A DNA stretch of 64,000 nt from Diabrotica undecimpunctata (Eukaryota > Arthropoda > Insecta > Coleoptera > Chrysomelidae): contig NC_092806.1 of NCBI RefSeq assembly GCF_040954645.1, positions 108,336,731 to 108,400,730 of the forward strand. Reading direction: 5' to 3'. Made by a program: the position numbers and the translations under genes. The stretch's first letter is position 1. Every line of letters begins with the position of its first letter. Positions 23,561 through 36,600 of this stretch are shown here, one piece after another. A model generated the notes under the pieces. The model did not search any database and was not told where the DNA came from. It saw only the letters and a program-made list of their open reading frames with translations.

Positions 23561-24777
23561 TTTTTTTGTCTTTGTGGTGAGAAAAATATTCTAAATTCAT
23601 TATTAGTGCATTTTATAATCTATATTTTCATTTTGAACATTCTTGTTTTTGCTTGATATTGGTTGCCTATTTGAGCGTTCAAATTCTTTAGTGTATAATC
23701 TTCCCACTTATTTGATGTATTACTTGTTGTAATTCTTCATAAAATGAGAAAATGTGACTGAATCCTATATCAACACAATAGCTAACTTAGATATTTTTGT
23801 TTATAAAATTTAACATAAATGAATTCAATGGAAATTAAAGATTGTGAAAAATCTTGTACATTTTATATTGGGGAATATTAAACAAAATTTAAGGTAAAGA
23901 TGGTTATCGATATTTCAATATAGTACCTCATGTTTGAGGTTAGATCTTTAGCATTCTGGATTGACTAAATTGTAGTATAGCTGTGAAATGCCGAATTTTT
24001 ATTTAAATTACTACTGATGATTCTAATGATAATATTTTTTTATATTCGTTTTAATTTTAGAGGTTTCTAAGAGAATAAGGTTATTGAAGTGGCCGCAAAA
24101 GATAACCTCAGAAGATCCTACTTTAAAGCTTCAGCTTTCGAATAAATTTGGTCTTTTATTCACATCAAAAGATTTAGAGTTTATCTCCTATATTTAATGG
24201 TGATAAAAAGTAAGTTCCACCTGAAATCGTTCTTTTTTTTCTTATTGTGCTTCCCTATCTTTTGCAATGTGAAGTCTCTTTTCAACACCGATGTTTGTCC
24301 AATCTCTGATGTTTCTAAGCCAAGATTTCTTCTGCATTCACAAGCCTTTTTTCCCTCTAATATTTCTTGCATGCTGACGTATAGAAGAAGAAATCGTTCT
24401 AAAAATACAAATTAAACAAGATATTTTGTTTTGGTACTTGGTATTGATAGTCTAGGGGTCAACTAAGGGCACCGTGGTCTTTTTAATTTTGATGCAGATG
24501 AAATAAAAGCAGCTGAAATTTTTTTTAAATTTACAGTGGTGGGACCGAATCCTAAGTTGGTAAGGAAACGTGACTGATTTGTGAACAACTTGATTAAAGT
24601 GAATATTCTGAGGATTTGGTTAAGTAAGTTTTCAATAGTTAAAGATAGGAAATAAATATAAATATATCTGACTAGGTACATTTTAAACTTATAGCAGTGT
24701 TCTGTATTTTTGTGCTGTTTCCCATAGCTGAAGGAAAGAGTGCTCCATTGCCTACAAAATTTTAATAATATTACAAA
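23561..24777. other. Spacer with possible LINE debris
   Basis: No secure gene. The minus-strand segment 24181-24372 (ILEGK... RRNLG) faintly resembles a LINE C-terminal GRRR-type block, but too weakly to call. The remainder is AT-rich. Confidence 0.4.
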
Positions 24778-25929
24778 CTAATAACGAAATACATTTTTAA
24801 TGCAAAAATTTATTTTGTAGGATTTACCAAGAAGAAGACGCAAATTTAAGAATAAAAACGTCGAAATATATAAACAAATTAATAAAGAGATAATGACTAA
24901 AATACAAGCTGCAAAGGAAACATACTTCAAGAGTAAATTTTTGGAAATTAAAGAGCTGCAGAGGAAACATGATGCATTAAACATATATAAAAAAATAAAA
25001 GAAGTAACGGGTCAGTACAAAAAAATCAAACAAATAACAACGTTGATAGAGACGGCAAACTGATTATCACTGATTTGAATAAAATAGAGGGATGTAAAAA
25101 ATACATTGAGAAACTGTTTAATGATGAAAGCTCGATCTTGAAATTAATGAAGTAGTAATAGAACCTGACATAATTATGGACCAAATAAAACGTGCAATAA
25201 GATTAGCAGAACATCAGAAAAGCAACGGGGTCGGATGAAATACCGAGTGAAATAATAAAGCTCTTCGAAAGTCTAGGTAAAAGATCTTCCCTTTATCGGT
25301 TTAATAAAATTTATAAAACGGGCTATATACCAACGGATCAGCTGCTGTCGACTTTTGTGATATCTTAAAATACAAATGTGAAAAAAAAAAATACTGACTA
25401 CCGAACCATCAGCTTGATGAGCCCCGTTTTAAAAATATTTCTTCGAATTTTGCACTCAAGGATGTACCAAAAAATAGAAAACCAACTTAATGACACGCAG
25501 TTTGGGTTTCGCAGTTAACTTGGAACCAGAAAAGCATTATTAAGTATTCAGGTTATGGTACAGAGATGCAGAAATGTCAATAATGCAGTTTATATGTGTT
25601 TTATTGACATTGAGAAGCCTTTAATCAAGTAAAATATACTGATGACAAATGATTATTAAGAATTATTAAGAAGGTAGGTATTAAGGATTAAGACCTACGT
25701 ATGATTAAAATTCTTTACTGGTATTAACGTTCAAACACCATGATTGGCCTGGATAATTTTGAAGAGCTTCAAATACGAAGAGGATGCCTTTTGTTTTACT
25801 AATATTTATCATATACCCGGAATTCGGAATTTTAATAAAGCATTGGATGGTATTTAATGTGAAATCAAAATTATTGGTATCAATATTGATAATTTGAGGT
25901 ACGCGGATGACACGTTGTTAATTGCAAAT
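24778..25929 (+). pseudogene. LINE RT, 5' part (host of a nested LINE)
   Basis: Plus-strand LINE: connector block IKEVTGQYKKIK near 24990, DGKLIITDLNK near 25055, EHQKSNGV near 25210, TDYRTISLMSPVLKIFLRIL near 25395, TQFGFRS near 25497, FIDIEK near 25598, and the catalytic NLRYADDTLLIAN near 25890. It is cut by a minus-strand LINE at 25930 and resumes at 26846. Frameshifts are frequent, for example near 25130, 25350 and 25620. Confidence 0.82.
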
Positions 25930-26835
25930 CTTCTTCATGTGCCGAGCTCGATTATCGAACATTGGCTATCAAATTGACTATAGTAATTTTGTTGACGGCA
26001 GCTCGGAAAAGAGATGCAGAGGATCTGTTAAACCAATCTCTCAGGTTTCTAAGCCATGACGTTCTTCTCCGACCTGGCCCTCTTCTTCCGTCTACCTTGC
26101 CTTGTATTATTAAATGGAGTATATTATATCTCTCTGAGTGGCGCATAACATGGCGAAAATATTCGAGTTTGCGATTTTTAACTGTTTTGAGGACTTCCGT
26201 AACTTTTCCCATCCGATGCAAAACAACTTCTTTACGAACTCTATCCACCCAACTTATTCGTAGGATTCTCCGATACACCCAGATTTCAAAGGCTTCCAGT
26301 TTCTTGAGAAGTGTATCCGTCAAAGTCCAACCTTCGACACCATACAAAAAGAGTAGAGAACACATAACATCTCACTAATCTAATTTTCAGACTTAAAGTA
26401 ATATTGTTTCCACATAACAGTTTCTTCATCTTAAAGAATGCAGCTCTGGCCTTCTCTATCCATATTCTAATTTCTTTGCTCATGTCCCAGTTCTCATTTA
26501 GATTACAACCAAGATAAGTGATACTGTTAGTTCTCTCCAGTTGTTTACCATAAGCTGTTACCACTTCCGGTTGTATTGGCGTTTTACGGACGACCATCAC
26601 CTTTGTCTTTGCGGTGTTTAGCTTAAGGCCATATTCATCACACGTTGTGGTAATCCTATTAATTAGATATTGAAGTTCTTTGTAACTGCTTGCAATTAAC
26701 ACTGTGTCATCCGCATATCTGAAATTATTAATATTGACGCCATTCATTTTTATACCACATTGAACATTATCCACTGCATTATTGAAAACGAACTCAGAAT
26801 AGATGTTAAATAGTAGCGGGGGGAGGGGGGGGGGG
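25930..26835 (-). mobile_element. 906-bp LINE nested in an opposite-strand LINE
   Basis: Minus-strand, 5'-truncated LINE flanked by the perfect 10-bp repeat AATTGCAAAT (25920-25929 and 26836-26845). It contains LLFNIYSEFVFNNAV, NFRYADDTVLIASS near 26715, SITYLGCNLNEN near 26520, the WTLTDTLLKK and WVYRRILRISWVDRV block, and GRRGPGRRRTSWLRNL near 26050. The 3' end reads GGCACATGAAGAAG. One frameshift near 26330 separates the two halves. At the 5' junction the plus strand shows G6-A-G11 just inside the TSD, where the family should encode VLSP. This C-run (on the element strand) may be non-templated. Confidence 0.92.
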
Positions 26836-26845
26836 AATTGCAAAT

Positions 26846-26993
26846 AGTTACAAAGAACTATAACATCTGATGAATAGGATTTCCACAACGTGTGATGAAT
26901 ATGGACTGAAGCTAAAGATAACGGTAATAATTGTCAGTAAAAATGCAATACAATCAGAAGTGGTAACAACTTATGGAGATAAACTATAGAGGA
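26846..26993 (+). pseudogene. LINE RT, continuation after the nested insertion
   Basis: The host LINE resumes with SYKEL and TTCDEYGLKLK after the RT catalytic box, then [10 protein letters not shown], before running into a (TA)n tract at 26994. The protein segment joins correctly to the part ending at 25929 when the insert and one TSD copy are removed. Confidence 0.8.
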
Positions 26994-27213
<220 letters not shown>

Positions 27214-28000
27214 AACAAAAACCACCAGTTTATTAGGGCTGCAGTCAGAAGGTTGGCCGAGATGATTTCCAATATCTTAAAAAATAAACATTTGCGTCAA
27301 ACATAATATTATAAATATTTGCTTTATGTTTTAAGAAACGCTTTAGAAAAATCCATGACAACGTGCATAACTGCAATTTTTTTCCCAGATTTATATATCA
27401 ATGACAGTAAAAACTTATTCAGTAAAACCCATAACAAACTAAGTCATAAATCTTTTCAATACAGTCCTGTTGTACCCTTTCGGGTGAAAAACAATAATCT
27501 GGACAGATTCTGATAGGTGGTTCGGACTGGATGTGATTATAAATCACTGTGTACTCGTATTGTAGTATTGTTTTAGATGGACCGAAATGTCTTCTTCTCC
27601 CTGGAGAATTACTGGAGTCATGGTATAAATATTACATAAATAGCTCGATACACAACCCACTCCCGGTTCGTTGTTTCTTTTCGATGATATACTGTGGCAA
27701 ATTATTGGTTAAAGTAAAAAAAATAAACAGGATTTGCAATTTTTGTAATTAAAACTAAAAAAAAAGTACTGAATATACTGAATATTTTAATAAATAGTTG
27801 TATCGTGGGCGAAGATGATTTTTTCAATATCAACAATACAATTTTAACAATTTTGACAGTGATAAGCAGCATATCAAACTTTTAATTCGGCTGTTACTTT
27901 TCATTAAAATATAAATGACCTAAATTTGTGTCAAACTTTACAAATTACATAGCCCAACACACATTTTAATTCCGGAGAAATAAGAACTATATATTATTGT
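27214..28000. other. Spacer, no gene recognised
   Basis: AT-rich. The short plus-strand open frames here lack any recognisable domain. The part near 27549-27640 (GPKCLLLPGELLES on the plus strand) is the shadow of a minus-strand LINE GRRR-type tail, so a small LINE remnant is possible. Confidence 0.45.
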
Positions 28001-28029
28001 AATATTGCTATGGGAAATATTAACGCTTA

Positions 28030-28457
28030 AATAAGGTGCCGGTAGAAGATAATAGCGTTACAGAAGCTGTTAAGATTGAAGTAGACAGACTTTTAGAGAA
28101 TATAAAAAAATTGTTCAACTTATGTTTGTAATAAAGTGAAACACCTACAAGATGGCACAGTGCACTTACCATACAGAAAAATACTTCTAATACAACCGAC
28201 CATTGGTACTAGCTTTCATAGACTTTTACAAAGCATTCGATACGATAGAAATTAAGAGTGTATGAGAGAGTTGAAGAAAAGTCACATATATTATCGGTAG
28301 TGTAAGCTAATTGCGAATATACAATATTGCAACAATAACTGTGAGACTGCACAAAGATAAGAAATGTATGTAAAATATCAAAAGAGGAATTAGGCAAGGA
28401 GACACGTTACCTACCAAAATTTTTACGGCGGTTCTGGAAAATGCTTTTAAAAAATTG
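28030..28457 (+). pseudogene. RTE-like LINE RT fragment
   Basis: In shifting frames I read a DRLLENIKK segment, LAFIDFYKAFDTIEI near 28210 (RT block with the first catalytic Asp), NIATITVRLHKDKK near 28320, RGIRQGDTLPTKIFTAVLENAFKKLEW near 28385. The motif choice (QGDT and FTAVLE rather than QGC and FNIYSE) matches the RTE-like element at 45.5-47.9 kb, not the (GAA)n-tailed LINE family. It is interrupted by another LINE at about 28458, and the C-terminal tail reappears at 29167. Confidence 0.7.
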
Positions 28458-29166
28458 GAGTAGAGTAGAGTAGAGTATTTATTTAACTACATAACAGATA
28501 CAAATATTGTTTGTACTAAATCAAAAAAACATACATAGTATTAAAAAAGGAATATAAAACGTAACTTAAATATATACAAACAAGAACAAATATTAGACAG
28601 AAAAACATTTATGGCAAAGTTACGGTAAGCAGTTCAGTGGATGTTCTGCAATGAGTCATATATTCTTCTGAGCAGAAAAAACAATGTTTTAGAAGATATT
28701 TTTTATAACTTTATTAAAACTATTACAGCTTAGCTGTTTAATACTTTTTGATAAAATATTGTAATAGTTTTAATTAAGACATTTTTTTTTTCTGAAATAC
28801 TTAATCTACATTCGTAGGTAGTGACAGTTTTGCGTATTGTGAACAAGGACATCAGACTGCTTTATTAAATCGGGTCGTTTTCTGTGAATTTCAGTTAGAA
28901 CTTGAAATATCAACAGACTAAGTAGCGGCATAATTTTAAATAAAGAAAGATAGACAGGGTTTTAGATAACTAACCCCTGCTAAAATCTTGTCAGTTTTTC
29001 TTTGCTTTCTAAAAATTGAAAGTGCATTTGTTGAATTGCCCCATATAATTACACTATAGTTTAGGTGAGAGTGGAATAAAGAAAAATATGTCATTTTTAA
29101 TGTTTCAAAGTTGACAACCTCTGCTAGTTGGCGTATAACAAATAATGAACTTGATAGCTTTTTCTA
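28458..29166 (-). pseudogene. Jockey/R1-type LINE 3' fragment nested in the RTE-like copy
   Basis: Minus-strand reading gives ETLKMTYFSLFHSHLNYSVI, then WGNSTNALSIFRKQRK near 29020, the typical RT thumb/C-terminal block of insect Jockey-like LINEs. The 3' end (left side) is an AGAGT pentamer-like repeat around 28458-28480, a plausible 3' tail. Many stops. I see no convincing TSD. Confidence 0.6.
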
Positions 29167-29400
29167 GATTGTGAGAACTGGGCGGGCCATGTGGCCAAAA
29201 TGAATGACAGGCAGCGGACCCAAGAAACTATAGTATGAAGACCACGAGCAGACAGAAGAAGCAGAGTTAGACCAGCCACACGGTGGACAGACGACGTCAA
29301 AGAAATCGCTGGGAATTGGCTGCAGGAGGCTCAAAGCCGACAGGACTGGAAGAAATTACCAAAGCCTATGTTTAACTTTGGACGCAAAAGGCTGTATGAT
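29167..29400 (+). pseudogene. RTE-like LINE C-terminal tail
   Basis: Reads NWAGHVAKMNDRQRTQETIV, then VRPATRWTDDVKEIAGNWLQEAQSRQDWKKL, the C-terminal signature of RTE-like LINEs (WAGHVAR... GRP..RW.DD...W...AQ.R..W). The RT palm and thumb expected between 28457 and here are missing and have been replaced by the minus-strand LINE. Confidence 0.7.
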
Positions 29401-29539
29401 GAAGGCCTAATTTTTTGTTTATTATAAATTCAGTATCTTTTCACATTTTATTAAGTTTTGCTGTCGCCGATCTGGCTGGATCTCGTTTTAGCATCTTTTA
29501 CTGTTCGTGTTAACGGAGCCTAACTAATTACATTTTTGT

Positions 29540-30130
29540 GTTTTGTATATTTATTTTTAAACTATATTCCGTTTTCTGTACCCGATTTATTCACAGTTTC
29601 TTCCAGTTCTTTTATTAAAGACGACAATATAACTGTATCATCAGCATATTGTACGTTTTTTGAATATTCGGCCTATTATTGGTCCACCTTGTTATTTCAT
29701 AAAAACTTGTGGACGCCTATTGTGTTCACAGTATATATTGACTAAATATAGGATTTTATTGATCCTCGCCGAAAGTCAAGAAAAGTTTTCCGAATGCCAG
29801 TTATTAACTTTTACATTGGTGGTACTATTTACAGTTTATACAGTACATATAGTTTATGGAATAGATAGAGTGGATGTTCTGGCGTACCCATTTCCCTAAA
29901 TGTGTGCCACATTGTATTCCATTTTACTTTATATAGGGCCTTGGAGTAGTCAGCAAAGCACGAATATGTTTCTATATCAATTTCGAACTATTTTTCTATA
30001 ATTTGACAAATATAAATAATGTGTTCTCGTGTGCTCCTATCTGGGACGAATTCGCATTGTTCTTGGGGAATCTGTGGTAAGAGTACTGATTTTAAACTTT
30101 CATTGACGACAGTGAGGATTTCGTTGCTCG
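29540..30130 (-). pseudogene. LINE RT fragment
   Basis: Minus-strand, reading: QCEFVPDRSTREHIIYI near 30055, SCFADYSKALYKVKW near 29960, then YADDTVILSSLIKELEETVNK near 29640, the RT catalytic box. This is the middle of an RT domain, frame-broken, with neither endonuclease nor C-terminus. The plus-strand open frames over it are shadows. Confidence 0.62.
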
Positions 30131-31594
30131 CATAGGTTATTTTTCCTATAAAAAAGAGAGAATTAAAATAAATAAAGGCAGAGTAGAGTACAGTCGTTCA
30201 TCCGTTACTCGTGTTTTCAGTATAGTTGGTATTCGTAAAGTAAACACGAACTAATATATATATATATAAATAAGTAATGTATCAGCTTATGTTATATGTA
30301 CTTATCTTTTCTCGTGGCTTCCAGTATCTCTTATTTGTTCTTAGGATAAAATAGGAAATGGAAATAAATAGAAATAACATAAATAAACAAATACAAATAT
30401 CTTTTATTATCAAAAGAAATAATATGAAAATTTTTAAATATTGGAATATTTGTTCATATGTTTTTGTACTTAAAAAAAATAAAATTGTGAATATTATAAA
30501 ACGAAACTTTTTAAATTTATTAAGCAATATTAATAATTATCCTTTAACTTTCGACCTTTGAAAAAAAAACTTTATGATATTTGCAATGTGAATCAGAGAA
30601 CTTTAATTAATTCTTTTTTAGTTTTATAAAATACAGGGTATTTTAAAAAAGCAATAATTTTTGATCTTCTGATGGTATAGGAAAATATATATGATTATTG
30701 GAAACATACAAAAAATTTCTGTCGCAAAAAATTATTGACTGACCTTTTAATTCACACTCGATGATGTCTCCTTTCTAGCAAAACAGCTCCCCCTTGTCGA
30801 TTATGTTAGGCTACCAGTCAAAGCCTTCTCCGTTCTAAGTATCAAACTATCAGAATATCAGCAACTCTTTTTTCACAACACAAGCAGACCTCCTTTACCA
30901 GTAGTCGTTCAACAAACTCCAAAATTCTCTCCTCTCTTTCATATACTAACAATTTCCTGAGACCCAAATATTTTTTTTACTTGGTGTCGCAACTATTTTT
31001 AATAGTTATAGTTCTTGTGACTTATAGAATTAAAGAGGTATTCGACTTCTCAACTTAGACTTATCTCTCGTTACACCGTTCTGCTTCCTCAACTCAACCT
31101 TAACCGCTTCTTTCGGATGACAATCACATAATAATCTTTTCTAGTGCAAACTTTCAAAACACTTACTATCTTTCATCCCCATTCCAAACTCGTTAACCAA
31201 TTAGAAAATTCCTATATCCCTTCTCTTATTTTAGATCAGAAAAACTCAAGCATCGCTTCGAAACAACTTTCTTTGAAAATTATAACGGTTTTATCTTATA
31301 ATTTCTAAATACAATAACTACCTGGTGGCTTTGGTCTTTCCAGAGAAACAAAACCAAAGGCTTTACACCTACAAGTACCGAGAAAGTATTGTCTATTCAC
31401 ATTCAAGTATTTACCAATGTTTTTCAGTCCTTCAGGGTAAAACTCATTATGGATGAAATAAACCCAGTGCTTAAAAATAACTTATAACAAATATTTACAA
31501 ATCGATGTACAGGGAAATGCAGATTTATGTGACCGCGTTCTATAACAAAATAAAATTTTTATTCTATCTTTGATTGATGAAATGAAACACAACA
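30131..31594. other. Spacer, no gene recognised
   Basis: AT-rich. A possible transposon end ACAGGGTATTTTAAAAAAGC begins near 30641, but I found no inverted partner. No coding sequence is supported. Confidence 0.5.

Positions 31595-31654
<60 letters not shown>
31595..31654. repeat. (TA)n microsatellite, left of the Gypsy insertion
   Basis: TA tract directly abutting the left LTR. With the tract at 40107-40234 it is one microsatellite split by the LTR retrotransposon. Confidence 0.95.
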
Positions 31655-31658
<4 letters not shown>

Positions 31659-33076
31659 ATGATGTGTTTTTTGTTTGAGTGAAGAGCAATGAGTATTTTT
31701 AATAATATAATATATAGGGTTTTTATCGCGGTTCTCAAAGAATTAGCTTGTAAGTACTTTTTTAAATTATCTTTATTATAACTATTATGAAACACACATA
31801 TATATCTAACCTAGTCAATGTAAAATTAAAATAAACTATCTTTAAACTGATATTCTTATAAAACTAATTAAATTCTATAGACAATCTAAAATTTAAACAA
31901 ACTATCTTCAAAATTGAAATTGTTATGACACTAACTAAATTATATTAACAAAATTTTGTACCTTTCTTTCACTGAATGCCTAAATGAACTGTTTTCCACT
32001 ATATATATTCTAATCACCACTGAATGTCTTTGTACTTCGGTTATCCTTGTTTTTGTGAAAATTTCTTTTTTCAATTATCAGCTTCTACCAATTTAAGATA
32101 TATTTTTCTTCACCAGCATTTATATACCACCAACCAAACCAGCAAACAGCATTTATATTTATTCTTCTTTTCAATATACCAATATCCAATTATTATAAGT
32201 TGATTTATACTAATCTCCAACCATAATATAATTTAATTTCTTCCAATATACTTTTATAATCTTCAATAATTATTTGTGTATAATTATAAATGTGCATTAA
32301 TTATATGCATAATTTTTAATCTTCATTTAACTCACTATATTAAACATTTTGACTATTTGTACTTGATTCACTGACTCCAACTAACTTTCATAATAAACTG
32401 CTTGACTTCTGACTAAAAAACTTAAAAACTGCCTGACTTCTAACTAAAAACTTCTAAAACTGCCCTACTTTAGACTAAAAACTTTCAAAAACTGCCATCT
32501 TGAATCCAAATCACGGGTATTTATATCTTTTGGACATTCTAGAACCATCTCGTAAGAGATCATGTTCCAATTTGTTCTATTTCATACTTGTATGAATTTT
32601 CTGGAACAAACCATTTCGCAAACATGGCCATCTCCGGAGATCCAGAGAATTCCATTCTTTTCTATTAATAATTTTGTTTACATTTAGGCTTTTCAGATCA
32701 GAATATATAATTAAATTAGTAACTTAACATTCTAATTTAATAAAATACACATTTCAAACAATATATTATTATAACCCACTTTATATTGTAAATATTCTTA
32801 AACGTCACTTCAGAGTATAAATATCTGTCAATCTCCGAGAGTATTTTTGGTTGCCTAAGCACATGGCTCACTTATATATATTTACAATATTAAAATTACT
32901 AAATACAACTTTTTACAATTATTATATGCTAATTTATTAAAAATGCCCTCACATAAATATATTTTTATTAATTTCTCTAGTATATAACTTATTTAAAATA
33001 ATCAAATACTTTTTTATATCTAATATTATGTAGTATATAACTTATAAATTATTTTCTATAAACCCTAATCGTATCA
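31655..33076 (-). repeat. 3' LTR of the Gypsy element
   Basis: 1422 bp, TG...CA ends. It differs from the other LTR by lacking ~11 bp near 32168 and by G versus T near 32720. A four-fold imperfect repeat of ~31 bp (units starting AAACTGC) lies at about 32394-32500. Confidence 0.96.
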
Positions 33077-33637
33077 ATACCCCAAAATAATATTTAAAAT
33101 AAATAATTTACTTATTATTTTTTTAAATATTAATTTTCTCATACCTTATTAAATTTAATAAATCAATTTTTTTTTTTTTATTTAAAATGTGTTAAATACA
33201 TCCCTGTTTGCTGTCTATATCAAAGCATAGAACAACGGATCACAGTTCGGCTATTCTATGGTCAAACTGTCATGTCAAATGAAACAATGGATGCGATATC
33301 AGAGAATAAAATATAACCTTAATTAAAAATATAATCGATATGGTGTTCTGTTTATTTATAGACAAAATCTAGGAATTATTTCCATTCAAAATAACTTCAT
33401 CAATATAAATTGGTAAGTTTTTCCACTTTATTATATTAGAAAGACATTTTTATAGCAATTATAGTATCTAACCCCAAATTATGATTTTTAGGGTACCAAA
33501 CAATTTCCATATGTACAAAATTCAACAAGTATGATGTCAAATTTATTCACAACAAAGAAATCTACCATCTATCTATGAAATGGATCTATCAGTAAGTTAT
33601 TAGTGTTATTATATTTGTGTTAAAGGTATAGAAAATA
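33077..33637 (-). promoter_or_regulatory. Polypurine tract and 3' noncoding region
   Basis: Between the pol stop and the 3' LTR. Just outside the LTR, on the element strand, lies TTTTGGGGTATT, a short G-rich run in the position of the plus-strand primer (polypurine tract, about 33078-33090). No ORF is present in the remaining ~540 bp, so no envelope gene. Confidence 0.6.
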
Positions 33638-36600
33638 TTATTCAATCTCTTCATGATATTGAAAAATGTCGTTGATATGAAATATGCCTCTTAGTCTGTT
33701 CTCTGCATCTATTAACACATAACTATTTAGTCCATTTTGATTTTCAATTGTATATGGACCTTCAAACATTGGTTGTAATTTCTTACAACGATTTTCTTTA
33801 ACATTACTTTTTCTAAGTGAACGAATTAACACTTGGTCTCCTTTTTGAAATGTGATTGGTTTTTTTATATTTCGATTTTGTCTTCTGATATATTTTTCAG
33901 CTTTCCTCCTAATTCGGTTATTCACTTTCTGCATTACTTGTTCTAACATATCCTGATTATATTCACTAATCCACTTTCTGTTTCCTATATGGCCAAACAT
34001 TAAATATTCTGGTACTTCCTCTGTATTCAAATTATGTGTATTATTTAAAAAATATTCTACTTGTGGTATATGTTGCTGCCAAGTTTCTTGTTGATTTTGG
34101 CATAGTATCCTTAAATATTTTATAACTTCTTTAATATATCTTTCTGCAGGATTTGCCTGAGGATGTCTGATACTTGTAAAATGAATGTTGATTCCCTTTT
34201 TCTCACAAAATGTCCGAAATTTTTGGTTGTTAAAATATGTAGCATTATCTATTATGCAATTTCTAAATGGTCCTATTTCTTCGAAAAATTGATTAATATA
34301 TAATTTTAATGTTTTAACATTTGTTCTGGAGCAGGGATATAGTTTAATAAATTTTGTATATAAATCAACTATCACTAGTATATGCTTTTTTCCTGTTGGA
34401 CTGAGAACTAAATTTGAAATAAAATCCATGGAAACTGTATTTAGTTTTTCATATACAACATTAGATTTATATGTGTTCTGGTTTTTGAAATTCTTTTCTT
34501 TGTTTAGTTGACATATTGGGCATTGGGTAGTAATTTCTTTTGCTATACTTATGTCATTCATTGCAAAATAATTGTCCCTAAATAGCATCCATAGCTTTCT
34601 TGAACCAATATGCATATAATTGTTATGTAAATTTTTCAATATTTTCTTTGCTAAAGTTCTAGTTATTACATATACTTCTATGCCATTTATTATTTTATAA
34701 TATACTCCATCTTTCCTAAGGACTTTTTGTTTTTCACTCAAATTGATCTGATCTCTTATAATTTCTTCTTTAGAATATAATCCAGTACTTTCTACTAATT
34801 GATTTAATCCAATTTTTATTGTTCGCTGCCCTTTTTGTGATGTATTTTCTAACCTTGATAAAGCATCTGCCACTATATTAGATTTTCCAGAAATGTATTT
34901 GATTTCAAAGCAGTATTCACTAAGTATTAGACTCCACCGATGTATTCTACTGTTTCCATATTTGTTATTTAATATAGACGTTAAAGCTTGGCGATCTGTT
35001 TCTATTGTAAATTCATTACCCAACAAATAAAATCTTAATTTTGTGACACAGTGTATTATACTTGCTAGTTCTAATTCTGAAACTGAGTAACCCTTTTCAT
35101 GTGGCTTTGTAATTCTTGAAATGAATTGTATTGGGTATTCGACCCCATCATGTATTTGTAATAATACCCCCGATAATCTCTCTATTGATGCATCTGTTCT
35201 TAATATGAATGGCTGTGTGTAGTCAGGATAGTATATTTTCAAATTTGACAGAAAAATGTTTTTAATTTCTTGGAATGCTAGTTCTCTTCTCTGATCCCAT
35301 CTCCATTTTACACCTTTTCTCAGTAGTTCAAGTAATGGAATTTCTTTTATACTTAGATCTGGTATCATCCTTTTATAATAATTAATTATTCCAATAAATC
35401 CTCTTAAAGTTCTTAAATTGTGTGGTGTTTTATATTCCTGAATGACTTGTGTCCGTTCTGGATCCATTTCGATTCCCTTAGTGTTAAGTTTATAACCTAG
35501 ATATATGACTTCTTTTTGAAAAAATGTACATTTTTCTTGATTTATTTTTAGTCCAACTTTGTCTAATCTATTTATTATAATTTTTAGGTGTTTCTCATGA
35601 TCTTCAGCCGTTTTAGAAAAAAATAATATATCATCAATGTAGTGAATTACAAAATGTTCATATTGATCCAAAATATCATGAAGACATCTACATAGAGCAC
35701 TGCAAGATGATTGAAGTCCAAATGGTACTACTTTGAATTGATATACTACTCCATCTATCTGAAATCCTGTATACTGTCTACTTTTTCTTTCTAGAGGTAT
35801 TAACCAGAAACTATGCTGTAAATCGATTTTAGTGAAAAATGACATTCCTGTAATTCTTCCTAATATTCCATCTATACTCATTGGTGCTTCAAATTGCTTT
35901 TCAGTAATCTTGTTAATATTCCTTGCATCCAAACATAACCTGATTTCACCTGATCTTTTTCGTACTACTACTATGGGATTTATAAAACGTGTGTCTGCTT
36001 TCTCAATGATTCCATCTTCTAACATATTATTAATTGTTTTGTTTACTTCTTCTCTGTATTTATATGGTATTGGGTATGATTTTGTTTTAAAATCTTTTTC
36101 TTCTTTAACTTTTATATTATGGATATAATTTTGTGCAATTCTATTTTCTTTATTGACAAGTCCCTTGTGTTGCTGCAATATGGAAACGACTATTGATTTA
36201 TATTCTTCAGGGCAATTTAAAACTTTCATTATATCTTCTTTACAAATAAAATTATTCTTCATTATATACTCATTATTCCTTGCTTCCAATTTTACGCACT
36301 CCGCCTCGTAGGCATCCATCTGCTTAAAATTTCCATTCCTTAAATATTCACTACAATAATTATTCTTTACATTCTTCTGGGACATTTCCCTATCATCAAA
36401 ATACAGTTCTTCTTCATAAACATCATTATTTTCTTTTAATAATATCCTATCAACTCTTATTCCTTCTTCTACCTCATCTTTCTGCATAAATTTAATTATT
36501 TGCCCTTCCAAAGTTACCATTTTTTCTTCAAAATCTATCTTTACTTTCTTATTTTCCAATTCATCATTTCCCATTAATATATCAACACATAAATCCTTGA

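Noticed and set aside
30641..30662. Transposon terminus ACAGGGTATTTTAAAAAAGC
   Set aside because: It resembles common insect DNA-transposon ends, but I found no inverted partner or TSD.
33077..33637. An env gene in the Gypsy element
   Set aside because: No open frame of useful length between the pol stop and the 3' LTR.
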